Origin: a virus
Strand: one strand, 5' to 3'
Length of the DNA: 35,638 bases
IMG/VR virus record: IMGVR_UViG_3300032896_000432
Coordinates: 1 to 35,638 of that record
A model generated the notes under the pieces. The model was not told the DNA's origin. It was given only the letters and a program-made list of their open reading frames with translations, and did not search any database. Positions within the stretch are counted from its first letter, which is position 1. Every line of letters begins with the position of its first letter. The position numbers and the translations under genes were made by a program. Below, one piece after another: positions 21,848 through 30,553 of the stretch.

Positions 21848-23215
21848 TCAGCCTTGCCCCGACCCTGCACCCGATATCTGCGGCGATAGCCCGGCCGGAA
21901 GCGGTGCTGGCCCGTGCGAGGTTTGCACCAGCGGCTGATCACCACCGGCAACCGGCGGAAGGCCGAGAATTTCGCGCGCCTCATTGAGAGTATAGACGCC
22001 GTCCTTGACCAGGATATCGAGGATCGACGCCTGGTCCTTGGGATCGGTCGCTCGCGCATCCGACCAGACGAATTCGAGGTCGGGGTGCCCCATCCGGTCC
22101 TGGATCACGCCGTCGACCAGTCGCTTGACCCAGTTCGACAGCGGCGCCAGCCCCTCTTCGATGGCTGTCTGCTGCGCCGATTGCGCAGTCGCCCGGTTGA
22201 CCTGCGGCGTGAACGCGGTCGGCGGCAGCGAAAAGGCATAGCAGACGATGCGGGCCAGCCATTCGTCGAACTCGTCCTTGTACGGGGCTTCCTTGAACGC
22301 CTGGTACTTGGCTCCGGTCGGTGCCCAGATCAGCCGGGTGCGCGAACCGGTATTGCCGGCGAGGATCGAGTCGAACCACTCCTGGAATTGCCGGATCTGC
22401 TCGGCATTCCACCCATCCGGCGCGTTCAACAGCCCGGGCGGCACATTGCCGTCGGTGAAATGCTGCAGTTGCATCAGCTGGCGCCGCAGGCCGATATTGA
22501 TCGTCATCAGGATCTGTTCACACGGCCCAAAGCCATAGGCCTTGTGCGGCCGCTTGTTGCGCGGCAGGTAGAGCAGCTGGTCGGCCGTCAGCAAACGCCA
22601 GGGCCGGCCGTGAATGATCTGCTCGTAGGCCGGTGCCGGCGGCAGCGGGCGCCGCCCGGTATCATCGATCAGCACCTTGATCGTGGCGCCATCCACGGCG
22701 TCGAGGGCAACGATCTCGCCGGCCCGGTTGCGGCGGATCTCAAGGGTCGGTGCGTCGAGCACCAGGAGATCCTCGAGCAATTCGCGCAGCCAGGTGGCAA
22801 AGGGCTGCTCGCCGTCGGGCTTGCGCCAGAACGCGGTCAGCGCGGCGATGCGTTCGGCTGCACCGGCCGCCGGCTGCTTTTCGTTGCGGGACTTGATCGT
22901 CCAGTCGAGCTTTTCGATCTGGTCCTTGCGCGTCTCGATCGCCAGCCGCGTGATGTCATGGTTTTCGGCCAGCGCGCGCAATTCGTGAAAACCGACCGGC
23001 TCGTAGGAGCGCGGGGTATAGATCGTGTTGTAGCCAACCGGAAAATCCCACACCCGCACCCGCTCGCGCTCGGGCGGGACCAGCGGATAGCCGGGCGAGA
23101 AGATCCCTTGGTCGGGCTGGAACACATCGCGGAACTGGGTAATGTCGTTCTGCGTGCCGAACCCGCCCCAGCTGTAGGAGGCGAGCGACGTGCGTTTTCC
23201 ACCAGGCGGGGGCAT
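21848..23215 (-). CDS. Phage portal protein
   Basis: This 455-residue portal forms the dodecameric entry ring of the head. Motifs typical of portals in this sequence: YEPVGFHELRALAENHDITR, IETRKDQIEKLDWTIKSRNE, YLPRNKRPHKAYGFGPCEQI, and the region IVCYAFSLPPTAFTP followed by NRATAQSAQQTAIEEGLAPL. The start at 23215 is supported by GAGGTGA 7 nt upstream and lies 4 nt after the upstream stop; the earlier in-frame ATG at 23236 has less support. It is separated from the terminase genes by about 6 kb of fibre and exported-protein genes, an unusual place. Confidence 0.9.
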   Translation of the reverse strand: MPPPGGKRTSLASYSWGGFGTQNDITQFRDVFQPDQGIFSPGYPLVPPERERVRVWDFPVGYNTIYTPRSYEPVGFHELRALAENHDITRLAIETRKDQIEKLDWTIKSRNEKQPAAGAAERIAALTAFWRKPDGEQPFATWLRELLEDLLVLDAPTLEIRRNRAGEIVALDAVDGATIKVLIDDTGRRPLPPAPAYEQIIHGRPWRLLTADQLLYLPRNKRPHKAYGFGPCEQILMTINIGLRRQLMQLQHFTDGNVPPGLLNAPDGWNAEQIRQFQEWFDSILAGNTGSRTRLIWAPTGAKYQAFKEAPYKDEFDEWLARIVCYAFSLPPTAFTPQVNRATAQSAQQTAIEEGLAPLSNWVKRLVDGVIQDRMGHPDLEFVWSDARATDPKDQASILDILVKDGVYTLNEAREILGLPPVAGGDQPLVQTSHGPAPLPAGLSPQISGAGSGQG

Positions 23216-23219
23216 CGGA

Positions 23220-24167
23220 TCACCTCGGAAAGCCATGTGCGGCGTTGCGCAGCGAGCGGGTCGCCGCGGCGACCCCGGCCACTTCGGCCATCATGTCGTC
23301 GTCCGGAAAAACCAGGAACCCGAACGGATCCTGCAGCAGGTCGAAGATCGCCTGGTCGGCCAGCACCGTGTTCCAGGCGGCAGCGAACAACAAGGCCCCG
23401 TCGAGGTAGCTGGCCTCGTTGGTGCCGGCGACGATGGAATTGCCGAAGTTGGCCTCGTCCCATTGATTGACGCCTTTTGCAGCGCCGGTGATCGTGCTCT
23501 TGGTCTGGCCGAAGAACATGCTGGCGGTGCCGCTCGGGTAATCAAGGGTCAGCGCCGCGGCAAAAGGCTGGCCCAGCACGACCGATTGCGAAAAGGTCCC
23601 GGTGGTGGTCGTTGTGGTCACCCAGTCGATGAAAAAGCTCGTGCTGTTTGCGGCGATTTGCAGCGAGGCACGCCGCGCCACCGCATGTCCCTCGATGCCG
23701 AACAGGGTCTGTGCCGCTTCCTGCACGTCGTCGAGTTGGGCGACGACGAGCATCGTCTGCTGGGCCGGACTCGCCGACCACGGGCCGCGTCCGGCACCGA
23801 TCGAGGTCCAGATGTATTGCGAACTGCCGTTGAAGCCGCAGGCCTGGCCGGCCGTCGTGGTCTCGGGACTGAAGGCGGCAAATTGCGTCCGGTAGGGATA
23901 GCCGCGCAGCGACAGGCCCCATAGCGGCGCGCCGAACGGACCCTGCGTCACATCGTAGGCCGACCCGTCGAAATGCCAGGCGTCGGCCAGGAATGCGGTG
24001 ATCGGATCATTCGCCAGCCGGGGAAACCCGGGCGGCCGGTAGAGCCCGCGATAGGGCCGCAGCGGCTGCTCGAACGCCGGCGCTGGGCGGGGTGCGAGGA
24101 GCGCCGCGCCGCTACCAAGGAGGCCGGTCATGAACCGCCGCCGGCTCGTCCACCGCGATCGGCCCAT
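23220..24167 (-). CDS. Tat-signal LamG-like (concanavalin-type) protein
   Basis: The protein of 315 residues from ATG 24167 begins MGRSRWTSRRRFMTGLLGSG. SRRRFM matches the twin-arginine (S-R-R-x-F-M) motif, followed by a hydrophobic stretch and an A-x-A site (PAPAF), so it would be exported folded. The rest is a LamG-like jelly roll: WHFDGSAYDVTQG, CGFNGSSQYIWTS, then an AAWNTVLADQAIFDLLQDPF segment typical of LamG-type phage proteins. A longer TTG-started frame reaches back to about 24245; the Tat motif favours 24167. It lies directly upstream of the portal gene. A glycan-binding role is inferred from the fold. Confidence 0.7.
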   Translation of the reverse strand: MGRSRWTSRRRFMTGLLGSGAALLAPRPAPAFEQPLRPYRGLYRPPGFPRLANDPITAFLADAWHFDGSAYDVTQGPFGAPLWGLSLRGYPYRTQFAAFSPETTTAGQACGFNGSSQYIWTSIGAGRGPWSASPAQQTMLVVAQLDDVQEAAQTLFGIEGHAVARRASLQIAANSTSFFIDWVTTTTTTGTFSQSVVLGQPFAAALTLDYPSGTASMFFGQTKSTITGAAKGVNQWDEANFGNSIVAGTNEASYLDGALLFAAAWNTVLADQAIFDLLQDPFGFLVFPDDDMMAEVAGVAAATRSLRNAAHGFPR

Positions 24168-24238
24168 CTGCAGTGTCGCGCTCGGCGCCTCGCTCGAACC
24201 CTTCGCACCCGGCCGCTGCCGACGCCGCCGCGTTACGA

Positions 24239-24778
24239 TCAATATTGCACCGCGGTCGGGGCCAGCACGATGCTGTTGCCACTGGCGTTCAGGGTCTGGC
24301 CGCTGTTGTTCTGGCACAGCACCTTGAACCGCAATGCCGGCAGTCGGACCAGCCCCTGCGACAGGAACATCTCGGTCGCGCTGAGAGAAGCGGGCGGCAG
24401 CGGGAAAACGACGTCGGGTGCGCGCGGCGGCGACGTGGCAGTATTCTCGAAGGTCGTGCCGTCGACCGATTGCAGAAACCAGCAGGATAGATTGCCCCCG
24501 GTCTGGAACGCACCGGTGGTCGGACCGAGGGTCAGCAGCAGCGGCGACCAGATGACCTGTCCGGTATTGGCGTTGCTGAACACTCCGGCGGCACCGCCGA
24601 CGCTGCTCACCGCCACCGCCCCGGAGGCGACCGCGTCGAGCTCGCTCGACATCAGCGTCAGGGCCGGTGCGTAGAGGCCGTTATTGGCGGTGCCGGGCTG
24701 CCACAGAAACGGCGATGCGGCCTGCGCCGACAGCGATATGCAACAGGCGACGACGGCGACAAGCCATTTTCGCATCAT
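24239..24778 (-). CDS. Secreted phage-operon protein, unknown function
   Basis: A 179-residue protein with a Sec signal peptide (MMRKWLVAVVACCISLSAQA then ASP). The mature part is beta-rich with polar loops (NNGLYAPALTLMSSELDAV, then WSPLLLTLGPTTGAFQTGGN) and contains FLQSVDGTTFEN, like small phage virion proteins. Its ATG shares a base with the upstream stop (TGATG). No catalytic motif was seen. It is one of five consecutive genes with export signals. Confidence 0.65.
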   Translation of the reverse strand: MMRKWLVAVVACCISLSAQAASPFLWQPGTANNGLYAPALTLMSSELDAVASGAVAVSSVGGAAGVFSNANTGQVIWSPLLLTLGPTTGAFQTGGNLSCWFLQSVDGTTFENTATSPPRAPDVVFPLPPASLSATEMFLSQGLVRLPALRFKVLCQNNSGQTLNASGNSIVLAPTAVQY

Positions 24779-25731
24779 CAGTTCACCCAGGAATTGCCGT
24801 TTGCATCGCAGGTCACCGCCCGTGCTTCGTAAGGCGGGATGCCGGCGGTGCTGGCGTTCATGACAAAGCTGGCGGCGCCGTCGATCGTTCCGCTCGCGGG
24901 CGTCAGCGTGATCGCGTCAGTGGCGTCATTGCCGGCACCGTCCTTGACCATCAGCGTGAAGCCGGGCGCGCAGCTGTAGTTGACCGTCGTCGGCTGCGGC
25001 GTCGTCTTGTCGATGACGATCAGGTAATCCGTTGTCGGCGAAACCGTCACCGGCCCCACCGCGGTCACCACCCGGATCGGAACGTAAAGCGATCCATTCC
25101 AGGTCGAGGTGCCGGAATAGACATTGTCGCCGGTAAAGCTGGTGTTGGCGGGCAGAACATTCGGCAGGCGCGCCGCGGCCAACGTGCCCGAAGTGATGTT
25201 GCCGGCATTGGTCGCGTCGGTTGCGCAGGACGGTGCCGCGCCGGCCAAATCGCTGCAGGACGGCTGCGACGCATGCGGCACACCGGCAGTCGAGATGCTG
25301 TCGAGCCATTGATGCGCGACTGCGGTGATGCTTTCAACACCGCCAAGACTGGCGGAGCCCGGCGGCGGCAGGTCGGCACCAACGATCGCCCGTGGTGCGA
25401 TCGCGCCTGCCGCGCCATTGGGTGAGGCGAGAAACAGATTGGCCGGCTCCGCAGCGCTGCCGAGCGACAGCGTCCCCGAGGAGACGACCGGCGAGCCGGT
25501 GACGGAAAGCCATGACGGCGCCGCCAGGCCGACGCTCGAGACGGTGCCAGTCGGGCTCCCGCCGTCGCGGATTTGCCCGGTGCCGGCCCAGACTGCAGCA
25601 TCACCGATGGTGACCGGGCCGGATTGGACGACGCTTTTGACGGTGCTGGCCGGCCCATATTGAACCGACTGGGCGTGGAGTGGTGCGGCATTGGCGAGCA
25701 CCAGGGCGCCGGCGACGATGGCAAGCTTCAT
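24778..25731 (-). CDS. Secreted tail-fibre-like protein
   Basis: The 317-residue protein begins at ATG 25731, overlapping the upstream stop as ATGA; a longer frame upstream reads as shadow. A Sec signal peptide (MKLAIVAGALVLANAAPLHA then Q) is followed by a repetitive Gly/Ser/Thr-rich body. It contains NITSGTLAAARLPNVLPAN, a segment common in phage tail fibres, and a later TTDYLIVIDKTTPQPTTVNY segment as in fibre tips. It is probably a virion or surface fibre protein with an export signal. Confidence 0.7.
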   Translation of the reverse strand: MKLAIVAGALVLANAAPLHAQSVQYGPASTVKSVVQSGPVTIGDAAVWAGTGQIRDGGSPTGTVSSVGLAAPSWLSVTGSPVVSSGTLSLGSAAEPANLFLASPNGAAGAIAPRAIVGADLPPPGSASLGGVESITAVAHQWLDSISTAGVPHASQPSCSDLAGAAPSCATDATNAGNITSGTLAAARLPNVLPANTSFTGDNVYSGTSTWNGSLYVPIRVVTAVGPVTVSPTTDYLIVIDKTTPQPTTVNYSCAPGFTLMVKDGAGNDATDAITLTPASGTIDGAASFVMNASTAGIPPYEARAVTCDANGNSWVN

Positions 25732-26120
25732 TGCGCGCGAGCCTTGAAAAAGGCGGTCGGGCTGGCGGTTTTGGTGAAGCATCCGGTCGAGCTGAATACG
25801 GCAACAATGCCAATCGAATAGATGTCCGGCGGACCCTCGAAATTGATCGAGACGGTGCTGTCGGCAGGCGCCACGACGCATTCGACCGGGGTTACCGCCC
25901 CGTCCGCCGGGGCCTCGTCGGCATTGAAGGTCATGACATATCCCGCAATGTCACCGGTGGTCACGTAGAGCGAATAGAGGTTGCCCGGTGCCGCCTTGAT
26001 CAGATGGCTTGCCTCCGGCATGGCGGAGGTGGTCGGTATGATGCCGGCCTGGTAGGCGAGGGCGGGTGCCGCGCTGCCGGCACAGACCAGCAGACAGGCG
26101 AATGCCGTCACGGTGCGCAT
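25728..26120 (-). CDS. Secreted small virion-type protein
   Basis: A 130-residue protein with a Sec signal peptide (MRTVTAFACLLVCAGSAAPA then LAYQ). The mature part has SHLIKAAPGNLYSLYVTTGD and ends TGCFTKTASPTAFFKARAQ. I recall similar proteins (AAPGNLYSLYVTT, CFTKT) in alphaproteobacterial prophages as single-domain virion-like proteins of unknown function. The ATG at 26120 is 9 nt after the spike stop; the next gene overlaps by ATGA. Confidence 0.65.
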   Translation of the reverse strand: MRTVTAFACLLVCAGSAAPALAYQAGIIPTTSAMPEASHLIKAAPGNLYSLYVTTGDIAGYVMTFNADEAPADGAVTPVECVVAPADSTVSINFEGPPDIYSIGIVAVFSSTGCFTKTASPTAFFKARAQ

Positions 26121-26129
26121 CGCCGATAC

Positions 26130-28700
26130 TCAGAAGGATGACAGCGCAGCGCGCTTCCAGGTATTGGGCGCGGTGCAGAAATAGAGATAATTGCTGTCCG
26201 CCTGGAGCTGCCCGATATTGCAGGCAGCACTGCTCGATGCCGGGGTGCCCGGCGAGATCAGGCCGCCGAGATCGTTGATCGTCTGCGGTGTGGCGCTGGT
26301 GATCCGGAAATTGCTGCCGTCGAAGCGCAGTTGCAGGAATTCATAATTCTGTCCGGCGGCGAGTGCGATCGAACTGGTCGATATCCCGCCCTGCGCCGGT
26401 TCGAGGATCGCGCCGCCGGAGACGCCATTGACGTCGATCGCCAGCGGCTTGCCATTGTCGGTGGCAAATCCCATCGTCCACCCGGCGCTGATCGCGGTTG
26501 TCGAGGGCAGGGTGACGGTCAGCCCGGCGCCGGTGTTGTAGCTCGACAGCGCATTGCCGTTGTCGCTCTGCCCGGCGCTGTAGGTCGCCGCGGTCGGAAA
26601 GTTCCACCGGTTGATGTCGGGTGTGGCGCCGGCGAGGCCGATCAGCGCCGCGGTCGCCGGGGTCGCTTCGGTGACGCGGAAATTCGACCCGTCGAACCGA
26701 AGCAGCAGAAACTCGTAGTCGCCGGTTGCCAATGTCGCCGAGGTCACCGACGTGCCGCTGCCCGGATAGAGAATGTGGCCCCCGGCGGTGCCATTGACCT
26801 GGACCGACATCGTCTTGCCGTCGTCGGTTGTCAGCCCCAGGGTCCAGCCCATCGGCAGCGAGGTGGTCGGCGGCAGCGTCACCGCCATATACGAGGTCGG
26901 GCTGTTGTCGCTCGACACTACATTGCCGTTGTCGGCCAATGTCGCGCTGTAGGCACTGGTCGCCGGAAAGCTCCAATGGCTGGCCGAGGCCGCGCCGATC
27001 ATTCCGATCGACTGTGCCGTGGCCGGCGTCGCGCCGACGACCCGGAAATTGCCGCTGCCGTCATATTGCAGCACCAGGAACTCGTAGGCGCCCTGGCTGG
27101 TGTTGGCGAGAGCGACCGTGGTCGCGGCCGCACCCGATCCCGGCCACACGATATGCCCGCCGGAAACCCCGTTGACCTGGACCGTCAGCGATTTGTTGTT
27201 GTCGGTCGCAAATCCCATGCTCCATCCGGTCGGCAGGCCGGTCGTCGATGGCAGCGTCACGGCGAGTCCCGAGGGGGTATTGTAGCTCGACAGAATGTTG
27301 CCATTGTCACCGAGTGTCGCGGCGTAGCCCGAGCTCGTCGGATACAGCCAGTTGCTCGGCCAGGGGGGCGGCTCGAACCCCATGTTCAGTCGCGTGTTGC
27401 GTGTCGAGGAGACGATCCGCCAGTTGTTGCCGTCGGACTGGACCCGCAGATATTCGTAATTGCCGCTGCCGAGCGTGACGGTCGTGACGAGTTTGCCGCC
27501 TAGCACGAGATTGCCGCTGGGGGCGGTGACCGTCATCCCCTTGCCATTATCGGTGGCAAAGCCCATCGACCAGCCCGGGGCAACATTGGCGATCGGCGGC
27601 AGGGTCACGGCGAGCGACGTGCCCGGTGCATTGAAGCTGGAGACCGACATGCCGTCGTCGATCGGCGCCGCCGTATAGGTCGCGCTCGCTGGAAACATCC
27701 ATTGCGGGCGCGAGCCGGTACCCTGGACCGCGATACCGACCGAATTCGGACCGTAATTGACGACATTGCCGCCGTAATTGGGATTGATCAGGGTATTGCC
27801 GACACTCGCCGTCGCATTGACCGCTGTGACACAGTCGAAATAAGGTGAGACAAAGGTGTTGAGGCCGTTGTGATCAAACGTGATCGACAGGCAGGTCGGC
27901 GAGGCTTCGAGATCGAGGCCGACAAACGTGTTCGAGAAATTATAGCCGTTCTCCAGCACCAGGGCGCGGCCGCCGGTCGCAGACGCGGTGCCGGCACCGG
28001 AAATGTGGGAAAACTGCAGCTGCTCAAAGGCCATGCCGGCGCCGCCACCAGCGGTGTCGCAGACCGCGTAGATGTCGCTGTCCAATACGTAATTGAACTG
28101 GCAGGCACCCGCACCAGCGCTGCTGCTGGCGTTGTTGACGATCAGATGATCGATCTTGGCCGAGTTGTGCGCATCGGAAAAATCCGGCTTGCCAAAGACG
28201 ACGGCATAGGAAGGAGTATCGGCTTCGATAAACAGCGAGCCCTCCTCCTTGAAGTAGAAGCAGCCGGTCGGGCTGGCGGGAGTGCCGCCGCTGCACTGGA
28301 TTTGCAAGACCGGCCCGGAGGCGACGGCCCGGCCGTCGATGACGGCACCCTGCGAGATCAGACGAAAGCCGTTGCTTGCCTCTCCGGCGTAATCGATCGT
28401 CAGCTCGCTGGTGACCTTGTAGGTCCCGGCCGGGATGTACATCGGCCAGTCGTGGACGATGGCGGTATTGATCGTGGTCTCGATCGCGCTGGTGTCGTCG
28501 TGCGTGTCGTCGCCGACGGCACCATTGCAGCGCACGTCGATCCACGGCCGCCCCGAGCACATCAGCACATCGCCGCCGAGCGTCGCGGTGCCGCTCGTCG
28601 ACAAGGTCGAGAAATTGCCTGGTGATTGTGCCAAGCTCGGCTGCGCGAGAACGACGCCGACGACGCACAGGCACAGCGAGACGGCGAGAAGGAGCTTCAC
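26130..28700 (-). CDS. Tail spike with beta-helix domain, four repeats and a signal peptide
   Basis: An 856-residue protein starting with GTG at 28700 (AGGA 9 nt upstream). A Sec-like signal peptide (MKLLLAVSLCLCVVGVVLAQ) precedes a Pectate_lyase_3-type start (VRCNGAVGDDTHDDTSAIE, then MYIPAGTYKVTSELTIDY), so residues about 55-320 should form a right-handed beta-helix. Then four repeats of about 100 residues occur (about 334-432, 451-555, 577-677, 699-802), each with W-x-F/Y-P, VTLP, GW-S/T-M/L-G-F/L, and YEFL or similar followed by N-F/W-R-V/I. The C-terminus (NYLYFCTAPNTWKRAALSSF) matches common phage fibre ends. Host polysaccharide binding or cleavage is likely; the signal peptide is unusual for a spike. 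Confidence 0.8.
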   Translation of the reverse strand: MKLLLAVSLCLCVVGVVLAQPSLAQSPGNFSTLSTSGTATLGGDVLMCSGRPWIDVRCNGAVGDDTHDDTSAIETTINTAIVHDWPMYIPAGTYKVTSELTIDYAGEASNGFRLISQGAVIDGRAVASGPVLQIQCSGGTPASPTGCFYFKEEGSLFIEADTPSYAVVFGKPDFSDAHNSAKIDHLIVNNASSSAGAGACQFNYVLDSDIYAVCDTAGGGAGMAFEQLQFSHISGAGTASATGGRALVLENGYNFSNTFVGLDLEASPTCLSITFDHNGLNTFVSPYFDCVTAVNATASVGNTLINPNYGGNVVNYGPNSVGIAVQGTGSRPQWMFPASATYTAAPIDDGMSVSSFNAPGTSLAVTLPPIANVAPGWSMGFATDNGKGMTVTAPSGNLVLGGKLVTTVTLGSGNYEYLRVQSDGNNWRIVSSTRNTRLNMGFEPPPWPSNWLYPTSSGYAATLGDNGNILSSYNTPSGLAVTLPSTTGLPTGWSMGFATDNNKSLTVQVNGVSGGHIVWPGSGAAATTVALANTSQGAYEFLVLQYDGSGNFRVVGATPATAQSIGMIGAASASHWSFPATSAYSATLADNGNVVSSDNSPTSYMAVTLPPTTSLPMGWTLGLTTDDGKTMSVQVNGTAGGHILYPGSGTSVTSATLATGDYEFLLLRFDGSNFRVTEATPATAALIGLAGATPDINRWNFPTAATYSAGQSDNGNALSSYNTGAGLTVTLPSTTAISAGWTMGFATDNGKPLAIDVNGVSGGAILEPAQGGISTSSIALAAGQNYEFLQLRFDGSNFRITSATPQTINDLGGLISPGTPASSSAACNIGQLQADSNYLYFCTAPNTWKRAALSSF

Positions 28701-28711
28701 CGGTCGATGTC

Positions 28712-29149
28712 CTACCAGCGCCGTGCTGCGAAGGCCTGGCCGCTGCTGGCGCCGTAGAGGCTGACGGCACCGGCGGGCTTGTACCCGGGCGGGGTCGCGA
28801 AGATCGCGCCGGGGGCGACTGGGATCGACGCGCCGCCCGCCGTCGCCGCGCCGACGTCGCAGACATAGATCGGCGCGTCCGAGTTGTTGGCGACGAGCCA
28901 GCCATTGCCCGGCACGATGCCGCCAAATAGAGTCTGCGCCGTGCCGCCGACCCCGACCGTGCTGCTGCCATCGATGGCGCTTGCTCCAGCAGTGTTGATC
29001 ACCGGCAGCGGGGCCGCGGCGCTGACCGGCGTCGCCACCCCGGCGACAACCGCCGCCGGCGTGTGCACCGGCACCAGGTTGCCGACGCTATCGAGCCCGG
29101 TCGACAGCGCCTGGATGGTCGTATTCGCATCTTTGACGAGCAGCGTCAC
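28712..29149 (-). CDS. Hypothetical virion-type protein
   Basis: A 145-residue protein starting GTG at 29149 (AAGGAG 7 nt upstream), MTLLVKDANTTIQALSTGLD. The body is Ala/Gly/Val-rich with a C-terminal FATPPGYKPAGAVSLYGASS. No signal peptide, unlike its downstream neighbours. I recall short phage proteins with this V-K-D-x-N start near tail-fibre genes. Possibly a fibre partner or head-fibre protein. Confidence 0.6.
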   Translation of the reverse strand: MTLLVKDANTTIQALSTGLDSVGNLVPVHTPAAVVAGVATPVSAAAPLPVINTAGASAIDGSSTVGVGGTAQTLFGGIVPGNGWLVANNSDAPIYVCDVGAATAGGASIPVAPGAIFATPPGYKPAGAVSLYGASSGQAFAARRW

Positions 29150-29182
29150 CGGTTGGCTCCTTTGCCGTGGCAGGCGGATGGG

Positions 29183-30553
29183 TCAGTCGGGCGGCTTGCG
29201 GCGAGGCGGTTGCGACAGCTCGCGGTTCAGCCGGCGATAAACTTCATAAATTCCCTCGCCGGCCATCGGCTCGACGAGGAGGTCGGTCAGCGCCCACACC
29301 AGCGCGTCGGCCCGGTCGGGAGACCCTCCCGTCCGGCGGCCATCGCGGTTGGCGGCCGCACCGCGAACAAGATTGCACATCTGGTCTTCGAGCCGTGCGA
29401 ACGAGCCGAGATGATGGACGCGTCCCTGCTCGTAGAGTGCCGCGACCGGCTCGGCGCGGGTCACCTTGCCGCGCGAGGCATGCACCGCGGCGAAGGGCAG
29501 GTCCGGTTCCACCATCCGCAGGGTCGCCTCGACCATCTCGCCGCCATTGTTGACCTCGGCGACGATCCGGTCGGCGCGATGCGCGCGATAGGCGGCGACC
29601 GCAGTCCTGGCCCATTCGGCCGGCTGATAGCGCCCGGACAGATCGGCCAGCACCCAGCCATGACCTTGCGTGTCCTTGCCGGCGACAATGATCCCGGTCT
29701 CGTCGGCATCCCGGCCCGAGCTCGCGGCGGGATCGATCGCGACGACGATCCGCGCCAGATCGGGCGCCTCGCTGGCGCGCGCGGCCTCGATGAGACCGTG
29801 GTTCCACAGACCGCCCGGCAGGTCGTCGAGCAGCTCGGCCTCGATCTCCTGTCGCCCGATCCGGGTCCCCTCGTATTTGCGGACGATCTGTTCGATGAAA
29901 TCGGGAGCGAGATTGGCGCGGTTCTCGTAAGTGGTGCCGCGCGTGACCGTGACGGTCCGGTCCGCGGTCAGTTGGCGCAACAGTTTGGTCGGCCGCGGCG
30001 TTGTCGTCACCACGACCCTGGGGTCGGTGCCGAGGCGCAGCCCGAACATCAGCATGTCCCAGGCTTCGGGATGGCGCCAGCTGGCGAGTTCGTCACACCA
30101 TCCGGTATCGTGCTGCGGCCCGCGCAGCCGCTCCGGTTCGTCCGCGCTGTAGAGCGTCGCGATGGCACCGTTCGACCAGGTCAGCCGCCGTTTCGAGGGT
30201 TCGTAGCGCGGGCGGTCCCAGGGTGGCGAGATCGCCAGGATGCCGCTCTCGCCCTCGACCATGACATCGCGAGCGTCAGCGGCGGTCGGTGCGACGAGTG
30301 CCACCCGCCGTGCCGTCCCGCTGGCCACCCGGGCGCGGATCAACTCGGCACCGGTTCGGGTCTTGCCAAACCCGCGTCCGGCGAGCAGCAGCCACACGCG
30401 CCAATCGCCAGGCGGCGGCAGCTGATTGGGCCGCGCCCAGAACGGCCAATCATAGAGCAGTGCGCGCGCCTCGTCCTGGGTCAGCGCCTCGACCAGGCTA
30501 TTCCTCAGCGCCTCCGGCAGCGAGGCGAGCCAAGCGGCGTGCAAGCACCTCAC
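29183..30553 (-). CDS. Terminase large subunit
   Basis: This 456-residue DNA-packaging motor has an ATPase and a nuclease domain. Walker A is in LLLAGRGFGKTRTGAEL (about 58-65) and Walker B in GWCDELASW (Asp154-Glu155). A nuclease Asp is in VVAIDPAASS (Asp274); later acidic residues include Asp in SPDRADALVWALTDL. GTG at 30553 is chosen because GGAGG lies 6 nt upstream; the upstream ATG would extend it by 11 Arg-rich residues. It overlaps the small subunit end by 56 nt. The sequence resembles the GTA-type terminase family. Confidence 0.93.
   Translation of the reverse strand: MRCLHAAWLASLPEALRNSLVEALTQDEARALLYDWPFWARPNQLPPPGDWRVWLLLAGRGFGKTRTGAELIRARVASGTARRVALVAPTAADARDVMVEGESGILAISPPWDRPRYEPSKRRLTWSNGAIATLYSADEPERLRGPQHDTGWCDELASWRHPEAWDMLMFGLRLGTDPRVVVTTTPRPTKLLRQLTADRTVTVTRGTTYENRANLAPDFIEQIVRKYEGTRIGRQEIEAELLDDLPGGLWNHGLIEAARASEAPDLARIVVAIDPAASSGRDADETGIIVAGKDTQGHGWVLADLSGRYQPAEWARTAVAAYRAHRADRIVAEVNNGGEMVEATLRMVEPDLPFAAVHASRGKVTRAEPVAALYEQGRVHHLGSFARLEDQMCNLVRGAAANRDGRRTGGSPDRADALVWALTDLLVEPMAGEGIYEVYRRLNRELSQPPRRKPPD

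Noticed and set aside
21914-23470. 518-codon plus-strand frame opposite the portal
   Set aside because: Shadow composition; the minus-strand portal has clear family motifs and a good ribosome site.
26331-27503. 390-codon plus-strand frame opposite the spike repeats
   Set aside because: Repeat-like pattern is only the mirror of the spike repeats.
29063-29110. CRISPR-like repeat arrays anywhere in the window
   Set aside because: The only tandem repeats found are the 15-bp and 18-bp sets and protein-level repeats; none has the repeat-spacer pattern.
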